Below are positions 49,663 through 58,867 of a stretch of 64,000 nt of DNA, piece by piece. Origin of the DNA: Hymenobacter pini. Lineage in GTDB: Bacteria; Bacteroidota; Bacteroidia; Cytophagales; Hymenobacteraceae. Every line of letters begins with the position of its first letter. Within the stretch, counting starts at the first letter, position 1. Both the position numbers and the translations under genes were made by a program. Below the pieces are notes generated by a model. That model saw only the letters and a list, made by a program, of their open reading frames with translations. It did no database searches and was not told where the DNA came from. The stretch spans positions 682,001 through 746,000 of the forward strand of contig NZ_JAIZZH010000002.1 in NCBI RefSeq assembly GCF_020421205.1. Direction: 5' to 3'.

Positions 49663-50970
49663 ATGCAACCCCAACTACCTACTGCTACCGAGTACTTCGA
49701 CCTGTTCCGGGCGTTGCCCGACAAATATCTGCTCCTGTCGCCCGAGGGCGTGGTGCTGGATTTGAACGACGCCCACGCGGCGGCCTCCCTGCCCCAGCGC
49801 CGGCGCGAAGATGTGGTGGGTCAGGATTTCTTTGCCGTGTGGCCACCCAATTCGGATACTGAGGGCGACGTGGTGCGCCGCTCCCACGAGCACGTGCGCC
49901 AGCACCACACGGCCGATACCATGCCCCTTATCCGCTACGACCTACCACTCCCGGCCGAAGCGGGTGGTGGGTTTGAGCAGCGCTACTGGGAAGCCACGCA
50001 TTTTCCGGTACTCACGCCGGAGGGCCACCTGCGGTTTATTCTGCAGAAAACCGAGGACGTAACCGAGCAGCAGCTGGCCGCCCAACGCCACGCCCAAGTA
50101 CAGCGCGAGCTGGACGAGCAGCAGCAGCGCACCCGCTTTATCCTGGAATCGTTGCCCGTAATGGTGTGGACGGCCACGCCCGACGGCAATTGTGACGGCT
50201 CCAACCTGCGGCTGCAGCAGTTTACCGGCTGGACAGCCGAGCAGCTGCTGGGGCGCACCTGGCACGAGCTGATCCACCCCGCCGACCGGCCCAACTCTGA
50301 GCAGGCGTGGCAGCAGGCCGTGGCTACCACCTCCGATTTTCAGGTGGAGTACCGCATGCGCCGCCACGATGGGCAGTACCGCTGGCTGCTGGTGCGCGGC
50401 ACGCCTCGGCTAACGGCCACCGGGGCTATCCAGATGTGGATTGGCAGCTGCACGGATATTCACGAGCAGAAGCAAATGGTGCAGGAGTTGCTAGAAGCCA
50501 ACGAGCAGCAGGCCCTGCTCTCCGACCAAGCCTACGCCGCCTCCCAGGCCGCTACCAACCAGCGCGACGCCCTCTATGGCTTGCTGGAAGCGGCCCCAGC
50601 CATGTTTGCCATTCTGCGCGGCCCCGAGTACCGCTACGAGTACGTGAACCCCGGTTACAAGGCGCTGTTTGCGGGCCGCACCTTGGTGGGCCGCACCGTG
50701 GCAGAAGTAGTTCCGGAGGCTACCAGCCAGGGCTTTACTGCTCTCCTCGACCAAGTATATGAAACCGGTGTGCCTTTCTCAGCTACCGAAGCCCCGTTCT
50801 CGCTGGTTGGCTCTGATGGGCAGCTTCGGCAGGTGTACCTGAATTTCTCTTACCAGCCCTTCCGTGAGAATGGGCGCATTGTGGGGCTTTCGGCTTTCGC
50901 CTACGACGTGACCGACCTAGTATCGGCCCGCCGCACCCTCGACCAATTAGGCAATCAGCCGCGCGGCTAA
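49663..50970 (+). CDS. Protein made only of PAS domains
   Basis: A protein of 435 aa with three PAS-like domains: about 5-130 (LLSPEGVVLDLNDAHAA then EATHFPVLTPEGHLRFILQ), about 160-270 (GWTAEQLLGRTWHELIHPADRP, a PAS_3 type), and about 300-425 (GPEYRYEYVNPGYKALFAGR, FSYQPFRENGRIVGL). Helical linkers lie between them. There is no kinase, cyclase or methyl-accepting domain, no membrane helix, and a normal stop. The CZB-like gene follows after 46 bases, suggesting that the pair works together. Confidence 0.85.
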   Translation: MQPQLPTATEYFDLFRALPDKYLLLSPEGVVLDLNDAHAAASLPQRRREDVVGQDFFAVWPPNSDTEGDVVRRSHEHVRQHHTADTMPLIRYDLPLPAEAGGGFEQRYWEATHFPVLTPEGHLRFILQKTEDVTEQQLAAQRHAQVQRELDEQQQRTRFILESLPVMVWTATPDGNCDGSNLRLQQFTGWTAEQLLGRTWHELIHPADRPNSEQAWQQAVATTSDFQVEYRMRRHDGQYRWLLVRGTPRLTATGAIQMWIGSCTDIHEQKQMVQELLEANEQQALLSDQAYAASQAATNQRDALYGLLEAAPAMFAILRGPEYRYEYVNPGYKALFAGRTLVGRTVAEVVPEATSQGFTALLDQVYETGVPFSATEAPFSLVGSDGQLRQVYLNFSYQPFRENGRIVGLSAFAYDVTDLVSARRTLDQLGNQPRG

Positions 50971-51016
50971 TCTCCTCTCTTTTCGCTTTTTACCCGAGAG
51001 GTCTACTCTCGCCTAT

Positions 51017-51370
51017 ATGGAACTTACCAGCCTGGACTTTCAGCAGGCCCGCATCAAACAGGTGCTCTTTAAGTCGCGCCTGCGCTCCGTGCTGTACGGA
51101 GTGCGGGAGGCGGACGAGGCCCTGTTTTCGGCGCGCGACAACCCGCTGGGTCAGTGGATTGAAACGGTCATCAAGCCACAGTCGGGCTCCACGCCAGCCG
51201 TGCGGGAATTGGAGCGCCTGCTCCACGACATGCTGCAAACCGGCCGGCAACTGGTAGCCATGCACCAGCGGGGCCAACTGGAGGAAGCCCGCAAGGGCCT
51301 GGAGCAAATTGAAACCTACGGCACCAAAATGGAAGACGTGCTCCGCAGAATGGAGCAGGAGCTGGTGTAG
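51017..51370 (+). CDS. CZB-like helical protein with missing zinc ligands
   Basis: A protein of 117 aa, all helical. It lines up with the chemoreceptor zinc-binding (CZB) pattern: ARIKQVLFKSRLRSVLYG against the usual I..H..WK.RL, NPLGQW against C.LG.W, and ELERLLHDML against L..H..FH. By this alignment Gln15, Asn42 and Glu66 replace His, Cys and His, and only His70 remains. So the fold may be kept without the zinc site. The alignment is by memory and moderate in certainty. It is downstream of the PAS gene in the same operon and followed by a terminator. Confidence 0.6.
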   Translation: MELTSLDFQQARIKQVLFKSRLRSVLYGVREADEALFSARDNPLGQWIETVIKPQSGSTPAVRELERLLHDMLQTGRQLVAMHQRGQLEEARKGLEQIETYGTKMEDVLRRMEQELV

Positions 51371-51400
51371 CCCGCTCGACTGACTTCCCCACGCTTATTC

Positions 51401-51427
51401 GAAGCCCCGCCCAACCGGCGGGGCTTC
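51401..51427 (+). terminator. Terminator of the PAS/CZB-like operon
   Basis: GAAGCCCCGCC at 51401-51411 pairs with GGCGGGGCTTC at 51417-51427, followed by GTTGTAT. Confidence 0.82.
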
Positions 51428-51483
51428 GTTGTATAAAATGGGTAGAGTTGACAGGAAGATACCAAGCCTGCTATATTCCGAGC

Positions 51484-52548
51484 ATGAAACCCCGTACTCT
51501 TCTCCCCTCTCTACTGTTAGCCGGCACCGCCCTACTCCCCCTAAGCTTGCAGGCCCAAACGAAAGCGCGCCCGGTGGCCAAGCCTGCTGCCCGGCCCGTA
51601 GCGGCCCCGGCGTGGGCGGGGCGGCTGGTACACGCCTACTCCGGCGACCTGAACACGTATTCGTTTGCAGCTAAAACCGATCAGCTGCTGCTTCAGAATG
51701 CCGGTCAACCCTTTGTGGCGGCCGATGGCGACGTGTACTACGTGCACACCGGTTTCCCGAAGGCCAACGTGCTCATCAAGAAAAGCAACCCCACGGCCAC
51801 CCAGTTTCGCAATGTGCTGGATATGTCCAGCGACAACCCCGACTACAAGCAGGCTCTTGAAGAGTACAGCGTTATCAGGGGGACGGGTATTTCGGCGGTG
51901 CTCAGCAGCCTGCACGACCCGCGCGTATCGCCAGATGGCAAGTATCTGTCGGTTACAATAATGGGCTACCCCGGGCAGGCTTTTGCGGCGAACTGCGTAG
52001 CAGTGTTTGACCGGGCCACCGGCAAGCTCGTCACCAAGTTTGATAACCGGTACTACGGCACCTGGCTGCCCGATGGCCGGCTGCTGATGTGCGGGGCGCA
52101 CAAATCGGGCAGCGTGAATGGCAATGAGTACGCCCCCAAAGAGCCTGGCATCTTCCTCACTGATGCCAGCTTGGCTAATCCTAAGCGCATTGACCCGGGC
52201 CTGGACGAGCCGGCCCCCTACCATGCTCAGCCCAGCCCCGATGGTAAACAGGTGGCCTTTGTGCTCAACAACCACGTATGGGCCATGAACCTCGACGGCA
52301 GCAACCTGCGCCAGCTCACGGCCGCCGCCAACGACAACATCGAAACTTACCCTACCTGGTCGCCGGATGGCAAGTACGTGGCGTGCTGGGCCTACAAGAG
52401 CTTTGAGCGGAGCTTCTACACGGCCATTGCCGTGGTGCCGGCCGCTACGCCCACGCCCGTGTCGCTCACCGACGCCGCCCCCGTGTGGCCCCGCGACGGC
52501 CGCAACTACCGTATCAGTGGCGGCAGCGGGCAGTTCTCGTGGCGGTGA
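51484..52548 (+). CDS. Secreted PD40/WD40-like beta-propeller protein (TolB-like)
   Basis: About 354 aa from MKPRTLLPSLLLAGTALL (ATG 51484). A signal peptide ends LQAQ near residue 22, then a Pro/Ala-rich linker. The body has TolB-type PD40 repeats: HDPRVSPDGKYLSVTI, YYGTWLPDGRLLMCG, YHAQPSPDGKQVAFV, TYPTWSPDGKYVACW. It is probably periplasmic or surface. Pal/TolA genes are not beside it, so it is not TolB itself. The function is unknown. Confidence 0.85.
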   Translation: MKPRTLLPSLLLAGTALLPLSLQAQTKARPVAKPAARPVAAPAWAGRLVHAYSGDLNTYSFAAKTDQLLLQNAGQPFVAADGDVYYVHTGFPKANVLIKKSNPTATQFRNVLDMSSDNPDYKQALEEYSVIRGTGISAVLSSLHDPRVSPDGKYLSVTIMGYPGQAFAANCVAVFDRATGKLVTKFDNRYYGTWLPDGRLLMCGAHKSGSVNGNEYAPKEPGIFLTDASLANPKRIDPGLDEPAPYHAQPSPDGKQVAFVLNNHVWAMNLDGSNLRQLTAAANDNIETYPTWSPDGKYVACWAYKSFERSFYTAIAVVPAATPTPVSLTDAAPVWPRDGRNYRISGGSGQFSWR

Positions 52549-52559
52549 AGCGGGTGGTG

Positions 52560-53330
52560 CTACTGCCGCTTGTAGGCTACACTTTGAAAGTAGAATCGCA
52601 CCACTTTCCCAGCTTTATCCATCTCAAACGGGAAAGCCACGCCCTGGCTGGTACCGCCCTGCGGATTGGTAAGCCGCAACTGCCAGCCCGTAAGCTGCCA
52701 GCGCCCGGCCCCGTTGCTGGTACCGCCCGTGGAAGCCGTGCTTTGATTAGAGGACACCTGGCTGCTTAGCACCCCCGATTGGGTGTAGGTGCCATCGGGC
52801 TGGAAAGTGTAGGTGTTGGAGGCCGCCGTGGTGCCCCCGCTAAAGCTAACGGAGTTGCCGCCCTCAAAGGTACCGACCAGCTGCTGCGGGCTGCTGAATG
52901 GCTTCACGCCCACAAAAATGCCCATGTCCCAGTTGAAGGCATCGGCGTGCACATCCTCCAGGGTACTGCTGCTTTTGCTTTTATCGGCCCAGGTAATGGT
53001 CATGTCGGCACTCTTTACGGTGAAGGTGCCCCGCTGGCCGGCCGGAAGGGCTGCCAGCTCAGCCGGGCCTAGTCCGGTAGGGTTTTGGTAGGCGTGGCCG
53101 TCGGCGGTGAAGTAGTAGCACGATTTCTCCAAGGAGCGAGTGGCAATCCAGTAGCGCGTCATAAAAAACAGACCCTGCGGCTTGCCACCCACTATTTTAC
53201 CGGCCAGGCTCACCCCGGCCGCGCTACCCTCGGCGCTGGTATCGGAACAGGCCGACACCCAGAATAACAGAGCCCAGGCCAGGGCCAGCCGCCCAAACCG
53301 GCGCGGCAGCGTGCGTAAAAAGCTATGCAT
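52560..53330 (-). CDS. Lipoprotein of unknown function
   Basis: About 256 aa from MHSFLRTLPRRFGRLALAW (ATG 53328-53330). The n-region is basic and the lipobox is WVSAC at about residue 28. The mature part begins SDTSAEGSAAG and has GKPQGLFFMTRYWIATRS, a Ser/Thr-rich stretch around SSQVSSNQSTAST, and YTFQPDGTYTQSG, a pattern of small lipocalin-like or META-type beta proteins. I do not recognise the family. It is convergent with the propeller gene, 11 bases apart. Confidence 0.7.
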   Translation of the reverse strand: MHSFLRTLPRRFGRLALAWALLFWVSACSDTSAEGSAAGVSLAGKIVGGKPQGLFFMTRYWIATRSLEKSCYYFTADGHAYQNPTGLGPAELAALPAGQRGTFTVKSADMTITWADKSKSSSTLEDVHADAFNWDMGIFVGVKPFSSPQQLVGTFEGGNSVSFSGGTTAASNTYTFQPDGTYTQSGVLSSQVSSNQSTASTGGTSNGAGRWQLTGWQLRLTNPQGGTSQGVAFPFEMDKAGKVVRFYFQSVAYKRQ

Positions 53331-53564
53331 AACAATGTGGGGCGGTCTTATAGCGGGCCGGAGTCTGGTTCCCGGCCCGATGACCAACCACGGATAATGT
53401 ATTAGCATGCCTACCGTGGAGCTAGCCAAGTCGAGTAAGCGGCCCAAAAAGTCTACTAAGTGTGCCCGGCAGCTGTTGAGTTCTAACCTTCGGGCAGCCG
53501 AAGCAGTACGTACTGGCGGGGAGCTACGGCGGCTTCCGTTACCGCTTCTTCGCTGCTTTTTGCT

Positions 53565-54476
53565 ATGACCGTTTCTGAAAACTTCTTCGTTGTATTGGCT
53601 GGTGCTACCGGCGAACTGGGCCTGCTCATTGCCCACCACCTGCGCCAGCGCGGGGCCGCCGTGCGCGCCTTGGTACGGCCGCAGTCGGCCAATTCGGCCG
53701 AGGCCGAATCGTTGCGGCTGCAGGGCGTGGAGGTAGTGCCGGTTGACTTCAATAGCGTGCCCGAGCTGACCAAGGCCTGCGCCGGAGCCAGCTGCGTGGT
53801 ATCGGCGCTGTCGGGGCTGCGCGACATCATCGTGGAAACGCAGGCTCGGTTACTCGATGCGGCTGTGGCGGCCGGGGTGCCGCGCTTTATCCCGTCGGAT
53901 TTCTCGGCCGATTTTACCCGTCTGCCCGAAGGCGCTAACCGCAACTTTGACCTGCGCCGGGAGTTTCAGCGGCGGCTGGCCCAGGCCCCTATTCAGGCTA
54001 CCAGCATCCTCAACGGCATGTTTATGGATTTGCTCACTGGGCAGGCGCCGCTGGTGCAACCGGGAATTGGGCGCATTGTGTACTGGGGAGATGCCCATCA
54101 GCCCCTCGATTTTACTACCATGCGCAACACCGCCGAGTACACCGCCGCCGCCGCTCTCGATGCTACCACCCCGCGCTATCTGCGCATTGCCGGGCAGGTG
54201 GCCAGCATTGAGCAGCTCCGCAAAGAAGCCGGCGCGGCGCTGGGCCGGGAGTTTAAGCTGCTCCGGGTGGGCAGCCTGGGTGTGCTGCAGGGTTTGATTG
54301 CCGTTACCCGCACGCTGGCCCCGGCCCCAACTGAGCCTTTCCCAGCTTGGCAGGGCATGCAGTACATGCACAACATGCTCAGCGGTCAGGCCAAGCTGCC
54401 GGAGCCCCTCGACAACGACCGGTACCCCGGCATCCGCTGGACACCCATCCAGGAGGTGCTGACCCAATTACGCTAG
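53565..54476 (+). CDS. NmrA-like/aromatic alcohol reductase family NAD(P)-binding protein
   Basis: A protein of 303 aa. Rossmann start VVLAGATGELGLLIAHHL (G-x-x-G-x-x-G) near residue 10; then GVEVVPVDFNSVPELTKACAGASCVVSALSG and VPRFIPSDFSADF, the isoflavone-reductase/NmrA pattern. It is an atypical SDR, with an expected role in NADPH-dependent reduction or redox sensing. The substrate is unknown. The start at 53565 follows a 234-base gap after the lipoprotein. Confidence 0.86.
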   Translation: MTVSENFFVVLAGATGELGLLIAHHLRQRGAAVRALVRPQSANSAEAESLRLQGVEVVPVDFNSVPELTKACAGASCVVSALSGLRDIIVETQARLLDAAVAAGVPRFIPSDFSADFTRLPEGANRNFDLRREFQRRLAQAPIQATSILNGMFMDLLTGQAPLVQPGIGRIVYWGDAHQPLDFTTMRNTAEYTAAAALDATTPRYLRIAGQVASIEQLRKEAGAALGREFKLLRVGSLGVLQGLIAVTRTLAPAPTEPFPAWQGMQYMHNMLSGQAKLPEPLDNDRYPGIRWTPIQEVLTQLR

Positions 54477-54545
54477 CCCCTGCGTGAACCCGCTGAAATA
54501 TGGAAGCCGGGTTGCTATTTGCCTGCTTTTTAGTTTCTTCAGCCT

Positions 54546-55544
54546 ATGATGAAGCTACTGCTCAGCGGGCTTGTGGGCCTGCTGCTTCCCTGCCTTGCTT
54601 TGGCGCAGCAAACTCCCGCCGCTACACCAGCGGCCCGCACCGCGCAATCCGGCAACCCGATCTTCCCCGGGTGGTACGCCGACCCGGAGGCGGTTATTTT
54701 CGGGAAGCAGTACTGGGTGTATCCTACTTACTCGGCGCCCTACAATCAGCAGGTGTTCATGGATGCCTTTTCCTCGCCCGACCTGGTGCACTGGACCAAG
54801 CACCCACGCATCATTGATACGGCCAGTGTGAAGTGGGCCCGCCGCGCCATGTGGGCCCCGGCCGTGGTGCAGAAAGACCAGAAGTACTTTCTGTTTTTTG
54901 GGGCTAATGATGTGCACGAAGGCGAAACCGGCGGGATTGGGGTAGCCGTGGCTGACCGACCAGAGGGCCCTTTCCGGGACTATCTGGGCAAGCCGCTTAT
55001 CGGCAACATCCATAACGGTGCCCAGCCCATCGACCAGTTTGTATTTAAGGACACGGATGGGCAGTATTACATTGTGTACGGCGGCTGGTCGCACTGCAAC
55101 ATTGCCCGCCTCAAGCCCGATTTTACCGGATTTCTGCCCTTCCCGGATGGCACCGTTTACAAGGAAATCACCCCGCAGCAGTATGTGGAAGGCCCCATCA
55201 TGTTCCGGCGCGGGGGCAAATACTACTTCATGTGGAGTGAAGGTGGTTGGACTGGCCCGAATTACTCGGTGGCTTATGCCGTAGCCGATTCGCCGCTGGG
55301 GCCCTGGCAGCGAGTGGGCCGGGTGTTGCAGCAGGACCCGGCCGTGGCTACCGGGGCGGGCCACCACTCGGTAATTCAGGTGCCCGGTACCGATGAGTGG
55401 TACATTGTGTATCACCGCCGCCCCCTCTCCGAAACCGACCAGAACCACCGCGTTACCTGCATCGACCGGCTGTATTTCGACCAGCAGGGCCGCATTCAGC
55501 CCGTTAAGATTACCCAAACCGGCGTGGCGGCCCGCAAGCTGTAG
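54546..55544 (+). CDS. Glycoside hydrolase family 43 enzyme, secreted
   Basis: A protein of 332 aa with a signal peptide ending near residue 20 (LALAQ). Five-bladed propeller motifs carry the GH43 acids: Asp46 in GWYADPEA (general base), Asp in QPIDQFVFKDTDG (pKa modulator) and Glu in VEGPIMFRRGGKYYFMW (general acid). Family members remove arabinose or xylose from plant-type polysaccharides. The propeller follows the signal directly and no carbohydrate-binding domain is seen. It is convergent with the DUF1624 gene. Confidence 0.92.
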   Translation: MMKLLLSGLVGLLLPCLALAQQTPAATPAARTAQSGNPIFPGWYADPEAVIFGKQYWVYPTYSAPYNQQVFMDAFSSPDLVHWTKHPRIIDTASVKWARRAMWAPAVVQKDQKYFLFFGANDVHEGETGGIGVAVADRPEGPFRDYLGKPLIGNIHNGAQPIDQFVFKDTDGQYYIVYGGWSHCNIARLKPDFTGFLPFPDGTVYKEITPQQYVEGPIMFRRGGKYYFMWSEGGWTGPNYSVAYAVADSPLGPWQRVGRVLQQDPAVATGAGHHSVIQVPGTDEWYIVYHRRPLSETDQNHRVTCIDRLYFDQQGRIQPVKITQTGVAARKL

Positions 55545-55554
55545 TCCGTGGCCC

Positions 55555-56748
55555 TTACAAGTAAGACAGCCACCAGTAGGTGTGCCGGCGTTTAAAGTTC
55601 CGGTACCAGCGGCAGGGCCAGTACAGCGCCAGCACCACCACGACCCACACGGCGTAGGCCCGCCACAAGCTGGGAGCGTAGGCAGCGGGCCAGGTGGGCG
55701 GCGCGGCAAACGATAGGTTGATGGCCGAGCCAAATGCCAACTGGGTCCAGACCCAAGCCCCGGCGCTGATGAGCAGCAGGTGCAGCACAAAATAGAAGAA
55801 CGGCACCTGCCCGTACGTGCGCAGCCACCGCGCCGGGCGGTTGTCCGGGGTTTCCAGTTGGCTCAGCAGCAACAGGGATACGCCCAGCGTCAGGCTCAAG
55901 AACAGCAGGGAGGGCGGATATTTGCTCACATTCAGAAACGACAGTGCCGTAAACAGTCCGCCGCGGGGCTGCACGCTCCAGGGCGCGGAGTCACCGTACC
56001 AGTTGGTGGCCCGCAGCCCCGCAAACAGCATCAGCAAACCCGCTCCGGCCAGCCGCAGCAGCAGGTTCCGCTCGGGCAGCGGCTTGGCAAACCACGGCCC
56101 CACCACGTAGCCCGCCAGCATTACGCCCAGCCAGGGCCCCACAGAATACGCCACCAGCACCGCCGGCACCGATGAACTCAGCGGCACTACAAAAGGTGTA
56201 TTGTGCAGCAGCGCCCACCCCAGATTGTGCTCCGTAACGGGCTGAATGAACGGCAGCGCATCATGCCCCAGCAGGATACCGGCCGCCAATACCGCCAGCA
56301 CAGGCCGCGGCAGCCACAGCAGCCCCGCCAGCAGCACCATACCGCCCCCAATGGCCCAGATGACCTCCAGCACCAGCAAGTTGTAGCTCCATTCCAGCAA
56401 GAAGGTAATAACCAGCACCTCCACCACAATCAGCCACAAACCGCGCGTTAGTAAAAACCGGCTGGTAGCGCCCTTGCTTCCCTTCTTCTGCAAAAGCAGC
56501 CAGATGCTCACCCCTGACAGAAAAACGAAGGTAGGCGCACAGAAATGCGTAATCCAGCGCGTAAAGAACAGCCCGACGGAGGCTTTCGTAACGTCCTCCG
56601 GCCGGAACACCGTGGGGCTCCACAGTTCCCGCACGTGGTCCAGCGCCATGATAACCATCACCAGCCCGCGCACCGCATCCACGGCCCGTACCCGGGAGCT
56701 TTCAGAGCGGTTTAAGACAGTGGCGGGCAACTCGGCAGCTGATTGCAT
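55555..56748 (-). CDS. DUF1624/heparan-alpha-glucosaminide N-acetyltransferase-like membrane protein
   Basis: A protein of 397 aa with about ten membrane helices. The family start is RVRAVDAVRGLVMVIMALDHVREL, containing the DHVR motif whose His accepts the acetyl group in the lysosomal relative. In bacteria the role is a membrane acyltransferase on sugars or surface polymers, by family. The C-terminal cytosolic tail is short. It ends 10 bases from the convergent GH43 gene, but a functional link is not shown. Confidence 0.86.
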   Translation of the reverse strand: MQSAAELPATVLNRSESSRVRAVDAVRGLVMVIMALDHVRELWSPTVFRPEDVTKASVGLFFTRWITHFCAPTFVFLSGVSIWLLLQKKGSKGATSRFLLTRGLWLIVVEVLVITFLLEWSYNLLVLEVIWAIGGGMVLLAGLLWLPRPVLAVLAAGILLGHDALPFIQPVTEHNLGWALLHNTPFVVPLSSSVPAVLVAYSVGPWLGVMLAGYVVGPWFAKPLPERNLLLRLAGAGLLMLFAGLRATNWYGDSAPWSVQPRGGLFTALSFLNVSKYPPSLLFLSLTLGVSLLLLSQLETPDNRPARWLRTYGQVPFFYFVLHLLLISAGAWVWTQLAFGSAINLSFAAPPTWPAAYAPSLWRAYAVWVVVVLALYWPCRWYRNFKRRHTYWWLSYL

Positions 56749-56863
56749 AAAATGAGGGGAAGGTTACAAGGAAACATGTGCCTGGCGGCACTAAACTGGC
56801 AGCGTCGGCACCAAGGCCCACCAACCGCTCGGCAGTGGCTACCGGGTAGCTGACCTACTATCC

Positions 56864-57184
56864 TTACTCTTCTCGAAGCCAGCGCTGGTAGGCCGGGGCT
56901 ACCAGCCGCTGCCATTCCGGGTGCCGCTTCAGGTAGCTCGTCACAAAAGGGCACAGCGGAATCATCAGCTTGTGCCGCCGCTCCATTTCCAGCAGAACCT
57001 TCTCCACAATAGCCGTACCTACCCCCTGCCCCTCCAGCTGCGCCGGCACCTCGGTGTGGAACAGCGCCAGATTCCCATCCCGCTCCCCGTACTCCATGAA
57101 GGCAATGCTGTGGTTCACGGTCAGCTCGAAGCGGTGGCTGCCGTTGTTGTCAATGAGAGGCAGGTCTTGCAGTTCGGGTTTCAT
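56864..57184 (-). CDS. Small GNAT-fold N-acetyltransferase (YjdJ-like)
   Basis: A protein of 106 aa. HTEVPAQLEGQGVGTAIVEKVLLEM contains the acetyl-CoA loop Q-x-x-G-x-G/A. The length fits the short stand-alone GNAT subgroup found in many bacteria. The acceptor is unknown. It lies between the membrane acyltransferase and monooxygenase genes on the same strand, with gaps of more than 80 bases. Confidence 0.84.
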   Translation of the reverse strand: MKPELQDLPLIDNNGSHRFELTVNHSIAFMEYGERDGNLALFHTEVPAQLEGQGVGTAIVEKVLLEMERRHKLMIPLCPFVTSYLKRHPEWQRLVAPAYQRWLREE

Positions 57185-57266
57185 AGCGGGGAAGTAGCAG
57201 GATGCGTGAAGAAGACGGGCGGCGCGGGTTGCCAGCTAAATGTAGCACGGAAAGCGTATGCCACGC

Positions 57267-58826
57267 TTAGCTTTGGCCCCCAAACCACCGGGCCGCCGCT
57301 TGCCGCAGAGCTTGCACGTCCGGCTCCTCACTTGCCGCCCAGGCTACAAAGCCATCTGGCCGAACCAGCAGGGCCTGCAACCCTAGCTGCTGCTGCGCCT
57401 GGGCAGCCACGTACTTGAGCTGGCTGCCGTATTCACTTGCCAGCGCGGGCAGGAAGTTGTGGTTCCCGAAATCCAGCAGCATGCCCCGGCCGTCGTGCAG
57501 TAGCTCGTTGCTAGTTGTACCATCAAGGAAAGCGAAATGTGGCGCGCTGCGACCAACCAGTGGGTGGCTCTCGCCCAACTCATACTGCGTGGACAAGCCC
57601 CAGATACGGCCGGCAAAATAAGTGGCCCCGTCGCGGGTGTGGAGCAAATCCTGCAGAATACTGCGCAAGGCCTGGCTTTCCGGCGTGGGCTTCATTACGG
57701 CCACCTGGGCCCTTGACCAATCCAGCACCTGCGCACCCACGGGGTAACGCTCGGCGTAGTAGCTGTCCAGCAGGTCGGCGGAGGCGGTGCCCTGGATGGT
57801 GGCGGCCAGCTTCCAGCCCAGATTCAGGGCGTCGCCCATGCCCAGGTTTAGCCCCTGCCCGCCCAGCGGGGAATGGATGTGGGCGGCGTCGCCGGCCAGC
57901 AGCACGCGGTCGTGACGGTACTGGGTGGCCTGCCGGGCCCGGTCGGTCCAGGCAGTGGCGAGGTGCAGGGCCGTAACGGTTACGTCGGTGCCGGAAATGC
58001 GGCGGATCAGGGCCTGCACGTACGGTAGCGTGAGGGGCTGCCCAGCTTTGTGAAATGCGCCCCCGTCGAACTCCTGCAAAATCAGATAGCCGGGCTGGGA
58101 CTGCCAGTACATACCCGCGGGGGTAAGCGTGCGGCCCGGGCGGAGCTTTTCAGGGCCGGCTAGGTCTACCTGCACGGAGTAACCGGTAAACTCGGGCTCA
58201 GTGCCGGCAAAGTCGAAGCCGCCTTGCTTGCGCACCACGCTACGGCTACCGTCGCAGCCCACCAGCCAACGGGCGTGCAGCACTTGGCTACCAGCTTGCA
58301 CGGTTACCGCGTCGTCGGTCTGCTGAAAACCGGTAATCCCCAGCCCGCGCCGGATGGTGACGCCCAACGCTTCAGCGCGGCGGGCCAGCACCGCTTCTAG
58401 TTCCTGCAGCTCCGACATCAGCAGCGTCTCAGTGGAGCCGGGCAGGCGGTACGGCCACTGGGCGGCGTCCACCTGATCGAGCGGAAACTGCAGGCCGGCG
58501 AAGTGCCCGCCCGGTTTGGGCCGGGCCCCGGGGCTGCCCGCCGGGGCCGCTGGCAGCAACGTGAAGCGTTTGTGCAGCTCCAACTCCTGCAGCAGCCCGC
58601 GCCGGTCCAGCGCCTCCGTCGACAGTGCATTGAGCCCGCGCAGCCCAAACGGCAGTTGTTTCAGGGGCGACTCAGGTTGCTCGGCTTTTTCCAGTACCAG
58701 CACCGTGCATTGGCGCAGGGCCAGCTCGGCGGCCAGAAACAGTCCTACCGGCCCCGCACCGGCAATAACTACATCGTAAACGCCCGGTACTGAGGTAGCG
58801 GGCAGATTTTGTGGTGTCTCGCTCAT
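57267..58826 (-). CDS. FAD-dependent aromatic monooxygenase (PheA/TfdB type)
   Basis: About 519 aa from MSETPQNLPATSV (ATG 58824-58826). FAD motifs are in order: GAGPVG near residue 24, the DG motif VGCDGSRSVVRK, and GD motif LLAGDAAHIHSPLGGQGLNLG. The C-terminal thioredoxin-like region (about 390-519) is present, as in phenol- and polyketide-type hydroxylases. It should hydroxylate an aromatic compound with NADPH and oxygen. An AraC-type regulator gene is just upstream on the same strand. Confidence 0.92.
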   Translation of the reverse strand: MSETPQNLPATSVPGVYDVVIAGAGPVGLFLAAELALRQCTVLVLEKAEQPESPLKQLPFGLRGLNALSTEALDRRGLLQELELHKRFTLLPAAPAGSPGARPKPGGHFAGLQFPLDQVDAAQWPYRLPGSTETLLMSELQELEAVLARRAEALGVTIRRGLGITGFQQTDDAVTVQAGSQVLHARWLVGCDGSRSVVRKQGGFDFAGTEPEFTGYSVQVDLAGPEKLRPGRTLTPAGMYWQSQPGYLILQEFDGGAFHKAGQPLTLPYVQALIRRISGTDVTVTALHLATAWTDRARQATQYRHDRVLLAGDAAHIHSPLGGQGLNLGMGDALNLGWKLAATIQGTASADLLDSYYAERYPVGAQVLDWSRAQVAVMKPTPESQALRSILQDLLHTRDGATYFAGRIWGLSTQYELGESHPLVGRSAPHFAFLDGTTSNELLHDGRGMLLDFGNHNFLPALASEYGSQLKYVAAQAQQQLGLQALLVRPDGFVAWAASEEPDVQALRQAAARWFGGQS

Positions 58827-58867
58827 ACGTGAATGATTGAGCCACAAAATTCCGGCAGGCGTCGGCC

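Noticed and set aside
51484..52548. TolB of the Tol-Pal system
   Set aside because: The PD40 repeats match, but the N-terminal TolB domain and neighbouring tol/pal genes are absent.
54555..55790. 411-codon open frame on the minus strand
   Set aside because: It is antisense to the GH43 gene and runs into the coding end of the DUF1624 gene in another frame; its composition is shadow-like.
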